DNA from: Phenylobacterium sp.
GTDB taxonomy: Bacteria; Pseudomonadota; Alphaproteobacteria; Caulobacterales; Caulobacteraceae
DNA length: 64,000 nt
Assembly (NCBI RefSeq): GCF_013911965.1
Contig: NZ_JACESE010000014.1
Location: 1 to 64,000 of the forward strand
Reading direction: 5' to 3'
Shown here: in pieces, positions 8,677 to 16,757 of the stretch
Numbering within the stretch: the first letter of the stretch is position 1
Layout of the letters: each line of letters begins with the position of its first letter
Notes under the pieces: generated by a model
What the model was told of the DNA's origin: nothing
Database searches by the model: none
The model's input: the letters and a program-made list of their open reading frames with translations, nothing else
Translations under genes and position numbers: made by a program

Positions 8677-10059
8677 ATGGTCGGCCGGATGGCTATCGCC
8701 CCCTCGCCAGAACCCGTCGGCAAGCCCCTCGGCGCCGGCGCGTTCGGCGCCGTGACGGCGGCCTACGGCTGGGCGCACTACGGCAAGAGCCTGTTCTGGT
8801 ACACAAGCGAGATCCTCTTCGCCTTCTTCCTCACCGAGGTCGGCGGGCTCACGGGGCGCGGCATGGGGGTGGTCCTAGGATTGGGCCTGCTGGCCAGCGT
8901 GGGCTTCGACCTGGCCTTCGGCTGGGGCCTGCGCAGCCGGCTCGCCGAGGTGCAGCGCGCCGCCCGGCTGCAGCTGACCGGCGCCATGCTGAGCGCCGGC
9001 GCCCTGGGCGCGCTCTTCCTGACGCCGTGGGTCGACGCGGCCCAGGTCAAGTTCGCCTTCGCCCTGGCCGCCATGCTGGCGTTCCGCTGCGCCTACGCGG
9101 TCTATGACCTTCCGCAGAACGTCCTCCTCGCCCTGGCCACCGGGAGCGCGCAGGCGCGTACGCGCGTGGCCACCTTGCGCCTCTTCTTCAGCGGGCTGGC
9201 GACCCTGTCGGTCTCTCTGCTCGTCGGCTTGGCCGTGGCCGACGGCGACGCCCAGTCCCGCGCCCGCGCCTTCCTCTGGAGCGCTGCGGCGATCGCCGTG
9301 CTGGCGGTGGGCAGCGCCTGGGGTCTGCGACGTGCGCTGAGCGGAGCGCCCGCGCCGGCCGACGACCCCGGCCCGGCGCCCTCCGCCCTGCCGCTGTCGA
9401 CCAGCCCCGCAGCTTCGACTCTCGCCCCGGCGGCTCTCCTGCTGGCGGCGACCTTCGTCGTCTCCCTGACCGCGTCGATGTTCTCGAAGCTCGAACCCTA
9501 CCTGGCCGCCTATGTCCTGGCCTCGCCGATCTGGGGCGGCGCCATGATCACCGCGGCCGCCCTCGGCACGACCTTTTCGCAGCTCGGCTGGGCGTGGCTG
9601 TCGGCCCGCCGGTCGCGGCCGGCCGTCTTCGCGCTCGCCGCCGCCCTGCTGATCGCCGCCGCCCTCGTCTTCCTCGCCGGCGTCACCATCTCGCCCTGGA
9701 TCGGCCTGGTCGCGGCCCTGGCCTTCGGCGCGGCGAGCGGGGGTCTGGGATCGCTGATGTGGGCGGCGTTCGGAGACGTGGTCGCCGGGCGCGCCCAGAT
9801 GGCCGGCGGCCTCGCCTTCGCCACCTTCACCGGCGTCTCGAAGCTCGCCCTGGCGCTCTCGGGTCTGCTGCTGGGCCTGTTCCTCCACGCGTTCGACTAC
9901 CGCGATCCAGACGGCAGGGCCGTCCTTCTGGCGATGACGCTCTGGCCGGCCCTGGGTGGTGCGGCGTGCCTGGTCCTCGCCGCCCTTTGGATGCGGCGTC
10001 GCGGACCCGCCGCCTTCGGAGCCGCGCCGGCGCGTGCGCGATCCCGCTGCGGCGCGTGA
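8677..10059 (+). CDS. GPH/MFS_2-type sugar:cation symporter-like transporter
   Basis: A membrane protein of about 460 residues with roughly twelve hydrophobic segments, resembling the glycoside-pentoside-hexuronide symporters (MFS_2). The N-terminal part (YDLPQNVLLALAT) fits the family's conserved cytoplasmic region. ATG 8677 is preferred over TTG 8602, which abuts the previous stop, but no start has a strong SD, so the N-terminus is uncertain. As third gene of TBDR-GDPD-transporter it probably imports the hydrolysis product across the inner membrane. Confidence 0.8.
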   Translation: MVGRMAIAPSPEPVGKPLGAGAFGAVTAAYGWAHYGKSLFWYTSEILFAFFLTEVGGLTGRGMGVVLGLGLLASVGFDLAFGWGLRSRLAEVQRAARLQLTGAMLSAGALGALFLTPWVDAAQVKFAFALAAMLAFRCAYAVYDLPQNVLLALATGSAQARTRVATLRLFFSGLATLSVSLLVGLAVADGDAQSRARAFLWSAAAIAVLAVGSAWGLRRALSGAPAPADDPGPAPSALPLSTSPAASTLAPAALLLAATFVVSLTASMFSKLEPYLAAYVLASPIWGGAMITAAALGTTFSQLGWAWLSARRSRPAVFALAAALLIAAALVFLAGVTISPWIGLVAALAFGAASGGLGSLMWAAFGDVVAGRAQMAGGLAFATFTGVSKLALALSGLLLGLFLHAFDYRDPDGRAVLLAMTLWPALGGAACLVLAALWMRRRGPAAFGAAPARARSRCGA

Positions 10060-10090
10060 GCGCAGACATCTCTCGCCGGATCTCGCCGCC

Positions 10091-10113
10091 GGCCGCTCCG
10101 GGCTTCAGCGGCC
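10091..10113. terminator. Possible bidirectional stem-loop between convergent genes
   Basis: GGCCGCT (10091-10097) and AGCGGCC (10107-10113) form a 7-base GC stem in the 59-base gap between the convergent transporter and HAD genes. There is no clear T run on either strand, so terminator activity is uncertain. Confidence 0.3.
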
Positions 10114-10118
10114 CGGCC

Positions 10119-10847
10119 TCAGCTCGTCACCCAGCTGGCGGCGTCGACCCGCACGGCGCGGACCCCGAGACGGCGGGCGCCGGCGAGGTCGGTGCGGGGG
10201 TTGTCGCCCACCATGAGCGCCTGGGCGGGGCTGCAATCGAGCCCGGCCAGCGCCTGGCGGAAGATGGCCGGATGGGGCTTGCCGGCGACCAGGTCGGGCC
10301 GCCGGTCGGCCGCCGCGGCGATGGCGGCGGCGAGAGCCCCCGTCTCCGGCACCGCCCCGCACCGGCCAGGATGGGTGTGGTCCAGATTGGCCGCCCAGAA
10401 CTGCGCGCCTCTGGCGATCAGGGCGACAGCCTTGGTCAGCTTGGCGTAGTCGAAGCCCTCGTCGCGCATGACGATCACCGCCTCCGGGGCTGTGTCGTCG
10501 ATGATCAGGCCCATTCCTTCGGCGGCGCCGGTCATTCGATGGCAGGCGACAAGCCAGATCCGGCGCGTCGCCAGCCGGCGCGCCGCCTCGCGCAGAACCG
10601 CCTCACCGGCCAGGTGCACCCTGGACGGCTCGATCATCAGGCCCTGATCGGCCGCGCGGGCCGCCAGGTCCTGAGCCGTCAGGGTGGAGTTGTTGGAGAC
10701 GATGGCGAAACGCCGCGCCGCCGCGACGACCGTGACCGCGCCTTGTCGCAGGACGTCGTCGACGGCGAGACAGCCATCCCAATCAAGCATCACGGCCTGC
10801 GCCGAGCGGACCTCGGCGACAAGCCGCTTAAAAGTGACTGGCTTCAA
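10119..10847 (-). CDS. HAD-superfamily phosphatase, NagD-like
   Basis: A 242-residue HAD hydrolase of the NagD/phosphoglycolate phosphatase type (class IIA cap). The nucleophile motif is MLDWDGCLA (D22, D24), motif II is SNNST, and the C-terminal motif GKPHP....MVGDNPRTD is present. No ATG is available upstream of the catalytic motif. TTG 10847, which overlaps the phosphodiesterase stop as TTGA, is the best start. Relatives dephosphorylate small phosphoesters such as glycerol 3-phosphate or phosphoglycolate. Translational coupling to a GpdQ-like enzyme makes glycerol 3-phosphate an attractive but unproven substrate. Confidence 0.82.
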   Translation of the reverse strand: MKPVTFKRLVAEVRSAQAVMLDWDGCLAVDDVLRQGAVTVVAAARRFAIVSNNSTLTAQDLAARAADQGLMIEPSRVHLAGEAVLREAARRLATRRIWLVACHRMTGAAEGMGLIIDDTAPEAVIVMRDEGFDYAKLTKAVALIARGAQFWAANLDHTHPGRCGAVPETGALAAAIAAAADRRPDLVAGKPHPAIFRQALAGLDCSPAQALMVGDNPRTDLAGARRLGVRAVRVDAASWVTS

Positions 10848-11728
10848 AAGACCAGGTCTTTCTTCTTCATCTCCATGCCGTCGCCTCGCGCGGCGAGGGC
10901 CGCCAGCATGTCGCGCGAGATCGGGGCGACGAAGGGGTAGCGTTCCACGAAGGCCGTGTGGGTGACCATCTGGCTCCCGTCCCAGCGGTGCAGCTGGAAA
11001 GCGGGCGGCTCCATCTCGAAGAAGCCTTCGGCCAGCCGCTCGGGACTGGGGGCGCCGGCCGCCAGGTCGAGGTTCACCTGGTGGGCCGTGGATGGGCAGA
11101 TGGTGGCCAACCGCCCGCCGACCAGGGTCTGGATGGAACGATGAACATGGCCGCAGAGGACGCGCACGATGTTCGGCCGCCGCGACATGGCCGCGACGAT
11201 GCCGTCCGCCCAGCCGGCGCCGAGGGCGTCCATGGTGACGATGCCGGTCTCGAACGGCGGGTGGTGCAGGGCCACGACGGTCGGCTTGTCGGCGTCCTCG
11301 GCGAGCCGGGCCTCGAACCAGTCGAGCCGCGCCTGGCAATAGTCGCCGCGATGATGCTCGTCGCTGGTGGAGTCCAGGACGATCAGGCGCACCGGCAGAT
11401 GGTCGACCGCATACTGGACGAAGGGCCGTGCGCCGTTCAGGTGCGGATAGTCCAGCTCGGCCAGCAGGGTCGCCCGGTCGTCATGGTTGCCGATGGCCAG
11501 GTAGAAGGGGATCTCCAGCCGTGCCAGCTGGGCCTTGAGCTCGGCATATTCGGCCTTCGTGCCGTGGTCGGTGAGATCGCCGGCGATGAGCACCACATCG
11601 GGGCGCGGATCGAGGCCGTTGAGGCGGTCGACCGCCTTGGCCATCATGGCGTTGGTGTCGACCTGCTCGCGATAGGCGCGGGTCCCCGCGGCCACGACAT
11701 GGGTGTCTGTAATCTGGGCGATGAGCAT
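10844..11728 (-). CDS. Calcineurin-like metallophosphodiesterase, GpdQ/CpdA-like
   Basis: A 294-residue cytoplasmic binuclear metal phosphodiesterase. All metal ligands known from GpdQ-type enzymes are visible at nearly the same positions: D8, H10, D51, N81, H82, H156, H194 and H196 (motifs DTH, GDLTD, GNHD, GHVH). Family members hydrolyse glycerophosphodiesters or 3',5'-cyclic nucleotides. Context (receptor, transporter, HAD phosphatase, nearby GDPDs) favours glycerophosphodiesters. It begins 14 bases after the transporter stop and its own stop overlaps the HAD start. Confidence 0.85.
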   Translation of the reverse strand: MLIAQITDTHVVAAGTRAYREQVDTNAMMAKAVDRLNGLDPRPDVVLIAGDLTDHGTKAEYAELKAQLARLEIPFYLAIGNHDDRATLLAELDYPHLNGARPFVQYAVDHLPVRLIVLDSTSDEHHRGDYCQARLDWFEARLAEDADKPTVVALHHPPFETGIVTMDALGAGWADGIVAAMSRRPNIVRVLCGHVHRSIQTLVGGRLATICPSTAHQVNLDLAAGAPSPERLAEGFFEMEPPAFQLHRWDGSQMVTHTAFVERYPFVAPISRDMLAALAARGDGMEMKKKDLVF

Positions 11729-11742
11729 GGTGCGGGCCTCAG

Positions 11743-13089
11743 CTAGAGAGATGGGGCGATCTGGGCCGCAACCGGGGCCCGGCGTGCGGCGAAGCGATGG
11801 AGGAGGAGCAGGCAGAGTCCGGCGCAGATCAGCGGCGGGGCGGCCGCCATCCAGCGCAGGGTCTGGCTGAAGGCGGCGCGCGCGGCGGCGTCGGCCTGGG
11901 GGTCGAAGCCGAGATGGCCCAGGATCCAGAGCGCCCCGGCGCCGCCCAAGGCCCCCGCCAGTCCGAGCGTCAGATTGAACGAGGCGTAGAAGACCCCGGC
12001 GCGGCGCTCGCCGGTGGCTTCGGCGTCGACGTCCACCAGGTCCGAAACGATGGCCCGGAGCAGCATGTATTCGGCGCCCCAGATCAGTCCCTTGGCCACG
12101 ATGAAGCCGGCGAAGACGCCGAGCGCGCCGGCCGGCAGCAGAAGTGGGACCGGCGCCAGAACCATCTGGGCGGCCAGCACGCCGATGAGCGCCCGTCGCT
12201 TGTCCGTCCTGCGGCTGACCGTCAGCCAGAGGGGGATGGAGATGAAGCCGAACAGGGCCTGGACCACCAGAAAGGTCGCCGCCCAATCGGGCAGGGCCAG
12301 GCCATCGCGCACCAGGAACAGGTAGATGGACGAGCCGATCGCGTCCCCGAGCCCGACCAGGAAATAGGCGCCCGAAATGATCGCGAAGTCGCGCCGCCGG
12401 AAGACCACCAGATAGGAGTCGACGATGCTGGCTATGTCGAACCGGCTGCGCCGGGCCTGCGGCTCGGGAACCACCGCCATCAGCCAGCCGATGACCAGCG
12501 GCAAGGCGATGATGACGAGCCAGCCCATGAACTGCATCTGGTCGGCGATGTCGGCCCCGGACCGGCGCTCGAGGACGGCCGGGCCGATGGCGAAGATCGG
12601 CAGGGCGCCGGCCACTGCGAGCATCTTGAAGCCGAAGATTCGGGAGCGCTCGTCATAGTCCGAGCTGATCTCCACCCCCCAGGCGCCGTGGGCCACGATG
12701 ACCATGGTCCAGGCCGTGTTGAGCACGATCGACCAGCCCAGGATCACGCCGAAGCCGGTCCCAGGAGCGGCGAAGTAGAGTTGCCAGGTGGCCAGGGCGA
12801 TGACCGGGGCGCCGGCGAGGACCCAGGGCCGCCGCCGTCCGATGGGCGTCTGCGTGGCGTCGGTCAGCAGGCCCATGATCGGGTCGTTGACCATGTCCCA
12901 CAGCCGGGCCAGCAGCATGATGTGGCCGACCGCGACCAGGGACAGGCCGACGTGCTGCGTCAGGAAGGCCGGCGCGAAGACCGTCATTGGGATCTGGAAG
13001 CCGGCGACCAGCATGGCCGGCGCCGACAGGGCCAGGATCTGGGCGAGCGACAGGCGGGCGAGCCGCTGCGGTTCCATCGGGATCTCCAT
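11743..13089 (-). CDS. GPH/MFS_2-family symporter
   Basis: A 448-residue transporter with about twelve membrane segments and the family signature near residues 65-90 (RLWDMVNDPIMGLLTDATQT, GRRRPW), typical of glycoside-pentoside-hexuronide:cation symporters. ATG 13089 follows GGGGAAGG; an in-frame ATG at 13077 is a weaker alternative. It lies 17 bases after the TBDR stop and 14 bases before the phosphodiesterase, forming a receptor-transporter-phosphodiesterase-phosphatase operon. It probably brings the intact diester or a glycoside into the cytoplasm. Confidence 0.88.
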   Translation of the reverse strand: MEIPMEPQRLARLSLAQILALSAPAMLVAGFQIPMTVFAPAFLTQHVGLSLVAVGHIMLLARLWDMVNDPIMGLLTDATQTPIGRRRPWVLAGAPVIALATWQLYFAAPGTGFGVILGWSIVLNTAWTMVIVAHGAWGVEISSDYDERSRIFGFKMLAVAGALPIFAIGPAVLERRSGADIADQMQFMGWLVIIALPLVIGWLMAVVPEPQARRSRFDIASIVDSYLVVFRRRDFAIISGAYFLVGLGDAIGSSIYLFLVRDGLALPDWAATFLVVQALFGFISIPLWLTVSRRTDKRRALIGVLAAQMVLAPVPLLLPAGALGVFAGFIVAKGLIWGAEYMLLRAIVSDLVDVDAEATGERRAGVFYASFNLTLGLAGALGGAGALWILGHLGFDPQADAAARAAFSQTLRWMAAAPPLICAGLCLLLLHRFAARRAPVAAQIAPSL

Positions 13090-13106
13090 TGGCCTTCCCC
13101 TGGGCC

Positions 13107-15383
13107 TCAGAACCGCGCGCCCAGGCGCACGCCGTAGAAGCCGGGCTCGCCGCGGATCGCCGTGGAGAGGCCGCCGAAGGATTTCCCCGTATTGCCGATG
13201 TCGATGACGAATTCTTCGTCGAAGATGTTGTTGCCCCAGACCTCGGCGTACCAGCGGTCGCCCGGACCCGAGACCCCGAAGGCCCCGTTGACCAGGGTGT
13301 AGGCCTCCTGCTGCTCGGCCGGCAGGTTGTCGTCGTTGAAGTAGTGCTGGCCGCGATAGGCGACTGTCCCCTGCAGCCGAAGCGTCATGCCGTTGGCCAG
13401 CGGCCAGCGATAGTCGCCCGCCGCGCTGAAGGTGTGCTTGGGCGCCAGACGCAGACGGTTCCCCGAGAGGTCGCCGGCTGAGGTGCGGAAGTTGTCGTAC
13501 TGCCCGTCGTGATAGGCGTAGCCGACGGAGACGAGGAAGTTGTCCGTCAGTTCGCCGTTCAGGCTCGTCTCGAAACCGGTCGCGCTGGCCTCGCCGGCGT
13601 TGATCCGGCCGATCGCCGGGTCGGGGTCGACGGTGATGAAGTCCGTGTACTCGAAGTGGTAGAGGGCCGCGTCGAGGACCATGCGATCCAGCGCGCGGGC
13701 CTTCAGTCCGACCTCGTAATTGTTCACATATTCTGGCTTCACCACGTCACGGACGCCGACGCCGGCGGCTGTGAATCCGACGCCGATGCTGCCGGATCGT
13801 GCGCCGCGGGCGATGCCGGCATAGAGGTTCACCGACTCGTTCAGTCGGTAGAGCGCGACGATCCGCGGCGTCAGCAGGTCGAACCCGCCGTCCTCCTCGA
13901 AGAACACGCCCTTGCTGTTCCCCCCGAAGGCGCCGTTGCGCAGAGCGATCGGGGCGCGGCCGTCGAGCGTCGTGACCGTGGTGGCCGCCCGGCTGACGCC
14001 ATGGTCGGACTGGTAGCGGAGCCCGCCTTCCAGGGTGAGGCGGTCGTTAACGCGCCAGCTGACGTCGGCGAAGACCGCCAGGCTGTCGCGCTCGTTCTGC
14101 TGAACCCGCCCGGTGAGGGTCATCGAGGTCACGGGCAGCAGCACGCCCGGGGCCGCCGGGAACATCGTCACGGGCGGAGCGGTGAGCCGGCCGCCGTTCA
14201 GCAGGTATTGCTCGTTCAACCCGATGGCGAGGTGGTCTTCGATCTCCTCGTGGAAGGCGCTGGCCCCGAAGAACACCGAAACCGGTCCGGCCGGTTGCCA
14301 GCTCAGGCGAAGCTCCTGACTCACCTGCCACTGCTGGGTGTCCTGATCGCCGATGATGTAGGCGACCGCCGTGCCGTCGCCGTCCCACTGCTCCAGGGCG
14401 TCGATCTCGCGATAGCCGCTCAGCGACTGCAGCGTCCATTCCGGCGACAGCCTGTAGGTGCTGTCGAGCACCGCGCTGAAGACGCGGCGATTGAGCTTCT
14501 GGTCGGGCCGGTCCTGGGCCGTGGGCGTGAACGGGCTGACGTCGCCGCCGGCCGGTGGAATGCTGATGCTCTTGAATTCGGTCGGGCCGGGATCGTCCTG
14601 CTGCCCCTGCAGGATCAGGTCGGTGGTCCAGTCGGCCGTGGGTTCGTACCGGAAGGCGACCCGGCCGAACTGCGTGTCGCGCGCCATCATCTGGCTGACC
14701 GGGCCGGCCAGGTTGTCGACGATGCCCTCGCGGCGCTTGATGCGCACTGCGCCGCGCACGCCCAGTACGCCCTCCACCAGCGGCGCATTGGCCCAGGCCG
14801 TGGCGTTGGTGAAGTTGTAGTCGCCGCGCTCGACCACCGCCTCGCCGAACGCCTCATTGAGATTGGGACGCGCCGAGCGGATCGAGATCGCCCCGATGGC
14901 CGCGCCGCGACCGAACAGGGTGCCCTGCGGCCCCTTGACCACCTCGACCCGCTCCAGATCGACGAACTCGACGATGGAGCCCGACTGGCGGCTGCCGTCG
15001 ATGCCGTCGGCATAGATGGAGATCTGCGGCTCGGCGAAGGCGTCGGTCACCTCGGCGGTGATGCCGCGCATCACATAGCCGGTCCGCTGCGGGCTCTGTT
15101 CCTGAACGATCAGGCCCGGCGTCAGATAGGCCAGCTCGTTGTGGCCCTGGATGCCGAAGCTCTCGATCGCCTGGGGCCCGAAGGCCGTGATCGCGACGGG
15201 CACCTCCTCGATCGCCTGTTCGCGCCGCTGGGCGGTGACGACCAGCGCTTCCACCTCATGGGCGGCGGTCGCCTCGCCGGCAGGTTTGGCCTCCTGAGCG
15301 CCGGCGCTGGCGGCCAAGGCCCAGGACATCACGCTCAGACTCACGCCCGCAAAGCCCAGAAGGGCCGCTTTCCGGCTCGCCAT
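13107..15383 (-). CDS. TonB-dependent receptor
   Basis: A 758-residue TBDR with signal peptide (residues 1-31, ending SAGAQ), TonB-box-like VEALVVTAQRRE, plug motif RVEVVKGPQGTLFGRGA and a barrel ending GVRLGARF. This is the FyuA/CirA-like form abundant in Caulobacterales and sphingomonads. ATG 15383 follows a GGGGGTG tract; the longer frame to 15470 would destroy the signal peptide. It heads the four-gene operon down to 10119. Two related operator-like repeats lie upstream. Ligand unknown, probably an organic phosphodiester. Confidence 0.92.
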   Translation of the reverse strand: MASRKAALLGFAGVSLSVMSWALAASAGAQEAKPAGEATAAHEVEALVVTAQRREQAIEEVPVAITAFGPQAIESFGIQGHNELAYLTPGLIVQEQSPQRTGYVMRGITAEVTDAFAEPQISIYADGIDGSRQSGSIVEFVDLERVEVVKGPQGTLFGRGAAIGAISIRSARPNLNEAFGEAVVERGDYNFTNATAWANAPLVEGVLGVRGAVRIKRREGIVDNLAGPVSQMMARDTQFGRVAFRYEPTADWTTDLILQGQQDDPGPTEFKSISIPPAGGDVSPFTPTAQDRPDQKLNRRVFSAVLDSTYRLSPEWTLQSLSGYREIDALEQWDGDGTAVAYIIGDQDTQQWQVSQELRLSWQPAGPVSVFFGASAFHEEIEDHLAIGLNEQYLLNGGRLTAPPVTMFPAAPGVLLPVTSMTLTGRVQQNERDSLAVFADVSWRVNDRLTLEGGLRYQSDHGVSRAATTVTTLDGRAPIALRNGAFGGNSKGVFFEEDGGFDLLTPRIVALYRLNESVNLYAGIARGARSGSIGVGFTAAGVGVRDVVKPEYVNNYEVGLKARALDRMVLDAALYHFEYTDFITVDPDPAIGRINAGEASATGFETSLNGELTDNFLVSVGYAYHDGQYDNFRTSAGDLSGNRLRLAPKHTFSAAGDYRWPLANGMTLRLQGTVAYRGQHYFNDDNLPAEQQEAYTLVNGAFGVSGPGDRWYAEVWGNNIFDEEFVIDIGNTGKSFGGLSTAIRGEPGFYGVRLGARF

Positions 15384-15408
15384 GACACACCCCCAAGTCT
15401 GTTGTCTT

Positions 15409-15425
15409 GAACATACGTACCAGGG
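15409..15425. promoter_or_regulatory. Operator-like repeat, copy 1
   Basis: GAACATACGTACCAGGG lies 26 bases upstream of the TBDR ATG and matches 14 of 17 bases of the copy at 15496-15512. The core is near-palindromic, as expected for a TetR dimer. The neighbouring double-TetR gene is the likely regulator. Confidence 0.4.
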
Positions 15426-15495
15426 AGGTGCGACAAGAATGTGAAGTGCTGTCGGTGCAAGAACGCGCAAGCGCGTAGGCTGACAATCTTGACCT

Positions 15496-15512
15496 GAACA
15501 TATGTCCCAGGC
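15496..15512. promoter_or_regulatory. Operator-like repeat, copy 2
   Basis: GAACATATGTCCCAGGC is the second copy of the repeat, 87 bases from the first. Its core GAACATATGTCC is a near-perfect palindrome. It lies immediately after the tetR stop, within the TBDR promoter region. Confidence 0.4.
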
Positions 15513-15513
15513 T

Positions 15514-16731
15514 CTAGGGCCGGGGGAACATCAGTTCCATGGCTTCGGCGACCCGTTCGGCGCGGCCGGCCGCGCCGGCGGCCCGTTCTGCGTCGCACAG
15601 AAGGGATGCGCCGCTTTCCCAGACGGCGTAGTCGGCGGCGTCGGCGCCCCCGGCCGGGCGTCCCAAGGCCGCCCCGAGCGCCGAGCGCGTCACCAGTCCG
15701 CGTATGCGGCGAAGCTCTATCGCCACCGGCCGGAAGCTGGGATCCACCGCGGCCTCCAGGCCGACCTCGGCGATGGCCCGCACCATGGCCAGGCGCTCCC
15801 CGGGCCGGCCGGCGCCGTCCCGCTCGCCGCGCGCCTGCTGATCGCGGGCGAAGGCCGCCAGGCTGGGGGCTTGCGCCGGCCCGGCGGGCCGGGAGGTCAT
15901 CGACCGTTCGAAGACCCGCAGCAGCCCCTCGCGGACGAGATCGGCCCGCGAGCTGAAATGATAGGTCATGGACGACAGAGAGGCGCGCGCCCGGGCGGCG
16001 ATGGCCCGGTGGGTCGCATCGGCGGTGCCGGCTTCGGAGATGATGTCGGCCGCTGCGTCGATGATGCGGTTCTTGACCGTCAGGTCCCGCTCCGAGGGGG
16101 CGGGCCTGGGATCCATGTGGTCCAGGCAGAGCTCGGTGTGCCAGTGAGCGTCCGACGGCCGCAGGGGCTCGCCCGCGGTGCGTCTCAATACGCGGCGCAG
16201 GGCCTCGCCGACGATCAGCTCCCGCTCTGGCGAGCCCGCCAGCGCCGGCAGGAAGACCAGCTCGAAGGCGGCGAACTCCGCAGCGATCGGATGGGGATCG
16301 ATCTTGGCCCAGGCCTGACGCCAGGCCTCGATCCAATCGGCTGTCACTTCCGCCAGCGCCGGCGCGCGATCGGCCGCGAGCAGCAGGTCGCCCCAGAGCC
16401 GGGCGAGATCGGGCCGGTCGGCGGACAGGGCGAAGAGCCAGGCGGCGGCGGCCTCCGTCCGCTGCTCAAGGCTTTCGCTACGCCCGGCGAGTTCCGTCAG
16501 GCGCGCCAGCTTCTCCCGCCACGCGACGCCGGCCAGGTCGCAGGCGCGAGCCAGCAATCTGGGACGCGTCTCAAAGTGATAGGCGAGGAGGCTCGGCGCG
16601 ACGCCTGCGGCCGCGGCGATCTCCCGCATGGAGACATCGAGGGGCCGGCGGCTGCGGAAGAGGGTGAGGGCCGCCTCCAGGATCGGTGCGGCGCCTCGTT
16701 CGCGGCCACTGCGAATCGCCTCATCGGTCAT
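15514..16731 (-). CDS. Regulator with two tandem TetR-type modules
   Basis: A 405-residue protein, about twice the usual TetR length. A first TetR DNA-binding domain spans about residues 14-60 (SMREIAAAAGVAPSLLAYHF) with its helical ligand domain to about 205. A second spans about 219-265 (HRAIAARARASLSSMTYHF) followed by another ligand-type domain. The frame is continuous, so this is a fused or duplicated regulator, not two genes. It lies upstream of the TBDR operon in the same direction, 26 bases after the FAD oxidoreductase gene. It probably controls the TBDR unit through the repeats at 15409 and 15496. Confidence 0.85.
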   Translation of the reverse strand: MTDEAIRSGRERGAAPILEAALTLFRSRRPLDVSMREIAAAAGVAPSLLAYHFETRPRLLARACDLAGVAWREKLARLTELAGRSESLEQRTEAAAAWLFALSADRPDLARLWGDLLLAADRAPALAEVTADWIEAWRQAWAKIDPHPIAAEFAAFELVFLPALAGSPERELIVGEALRRVLRRTAGEPLRPSDAHWHTELCLDHMDPRPAPSERDLTVKNRIIDAAADIISEAGTADATHRAIAARARASLSSMTYHFSSRADLVREGLLRVFERSMTSRPAGPAQAPSLAAFARDQQARGERDGAGRPGERLAMVRAIAEVGLEAAVDPSFRPVAIELRRIRGLVTRSALGAALGRPAGGADAADYAVWESGASLLCDAERAAGAAGRAERVAEAMELMFPRP

Positions 16732-16757
16732 CGGGCCGATTTAACAGGCCTCTCTGC

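Noticed and set aside
13509-15410. 633-residue plus-strand frame opposite the TBDR
   Set aside because: No SD or domain, fully inside a clear TonB receptor gene.
15463-15476. ACGCGC-AA-GCGCGT stem as a terminator of the double-TetR gene
   Set aside because: The loop is only two bases unless pairs are opened, and the following T run is short; support is too weak.
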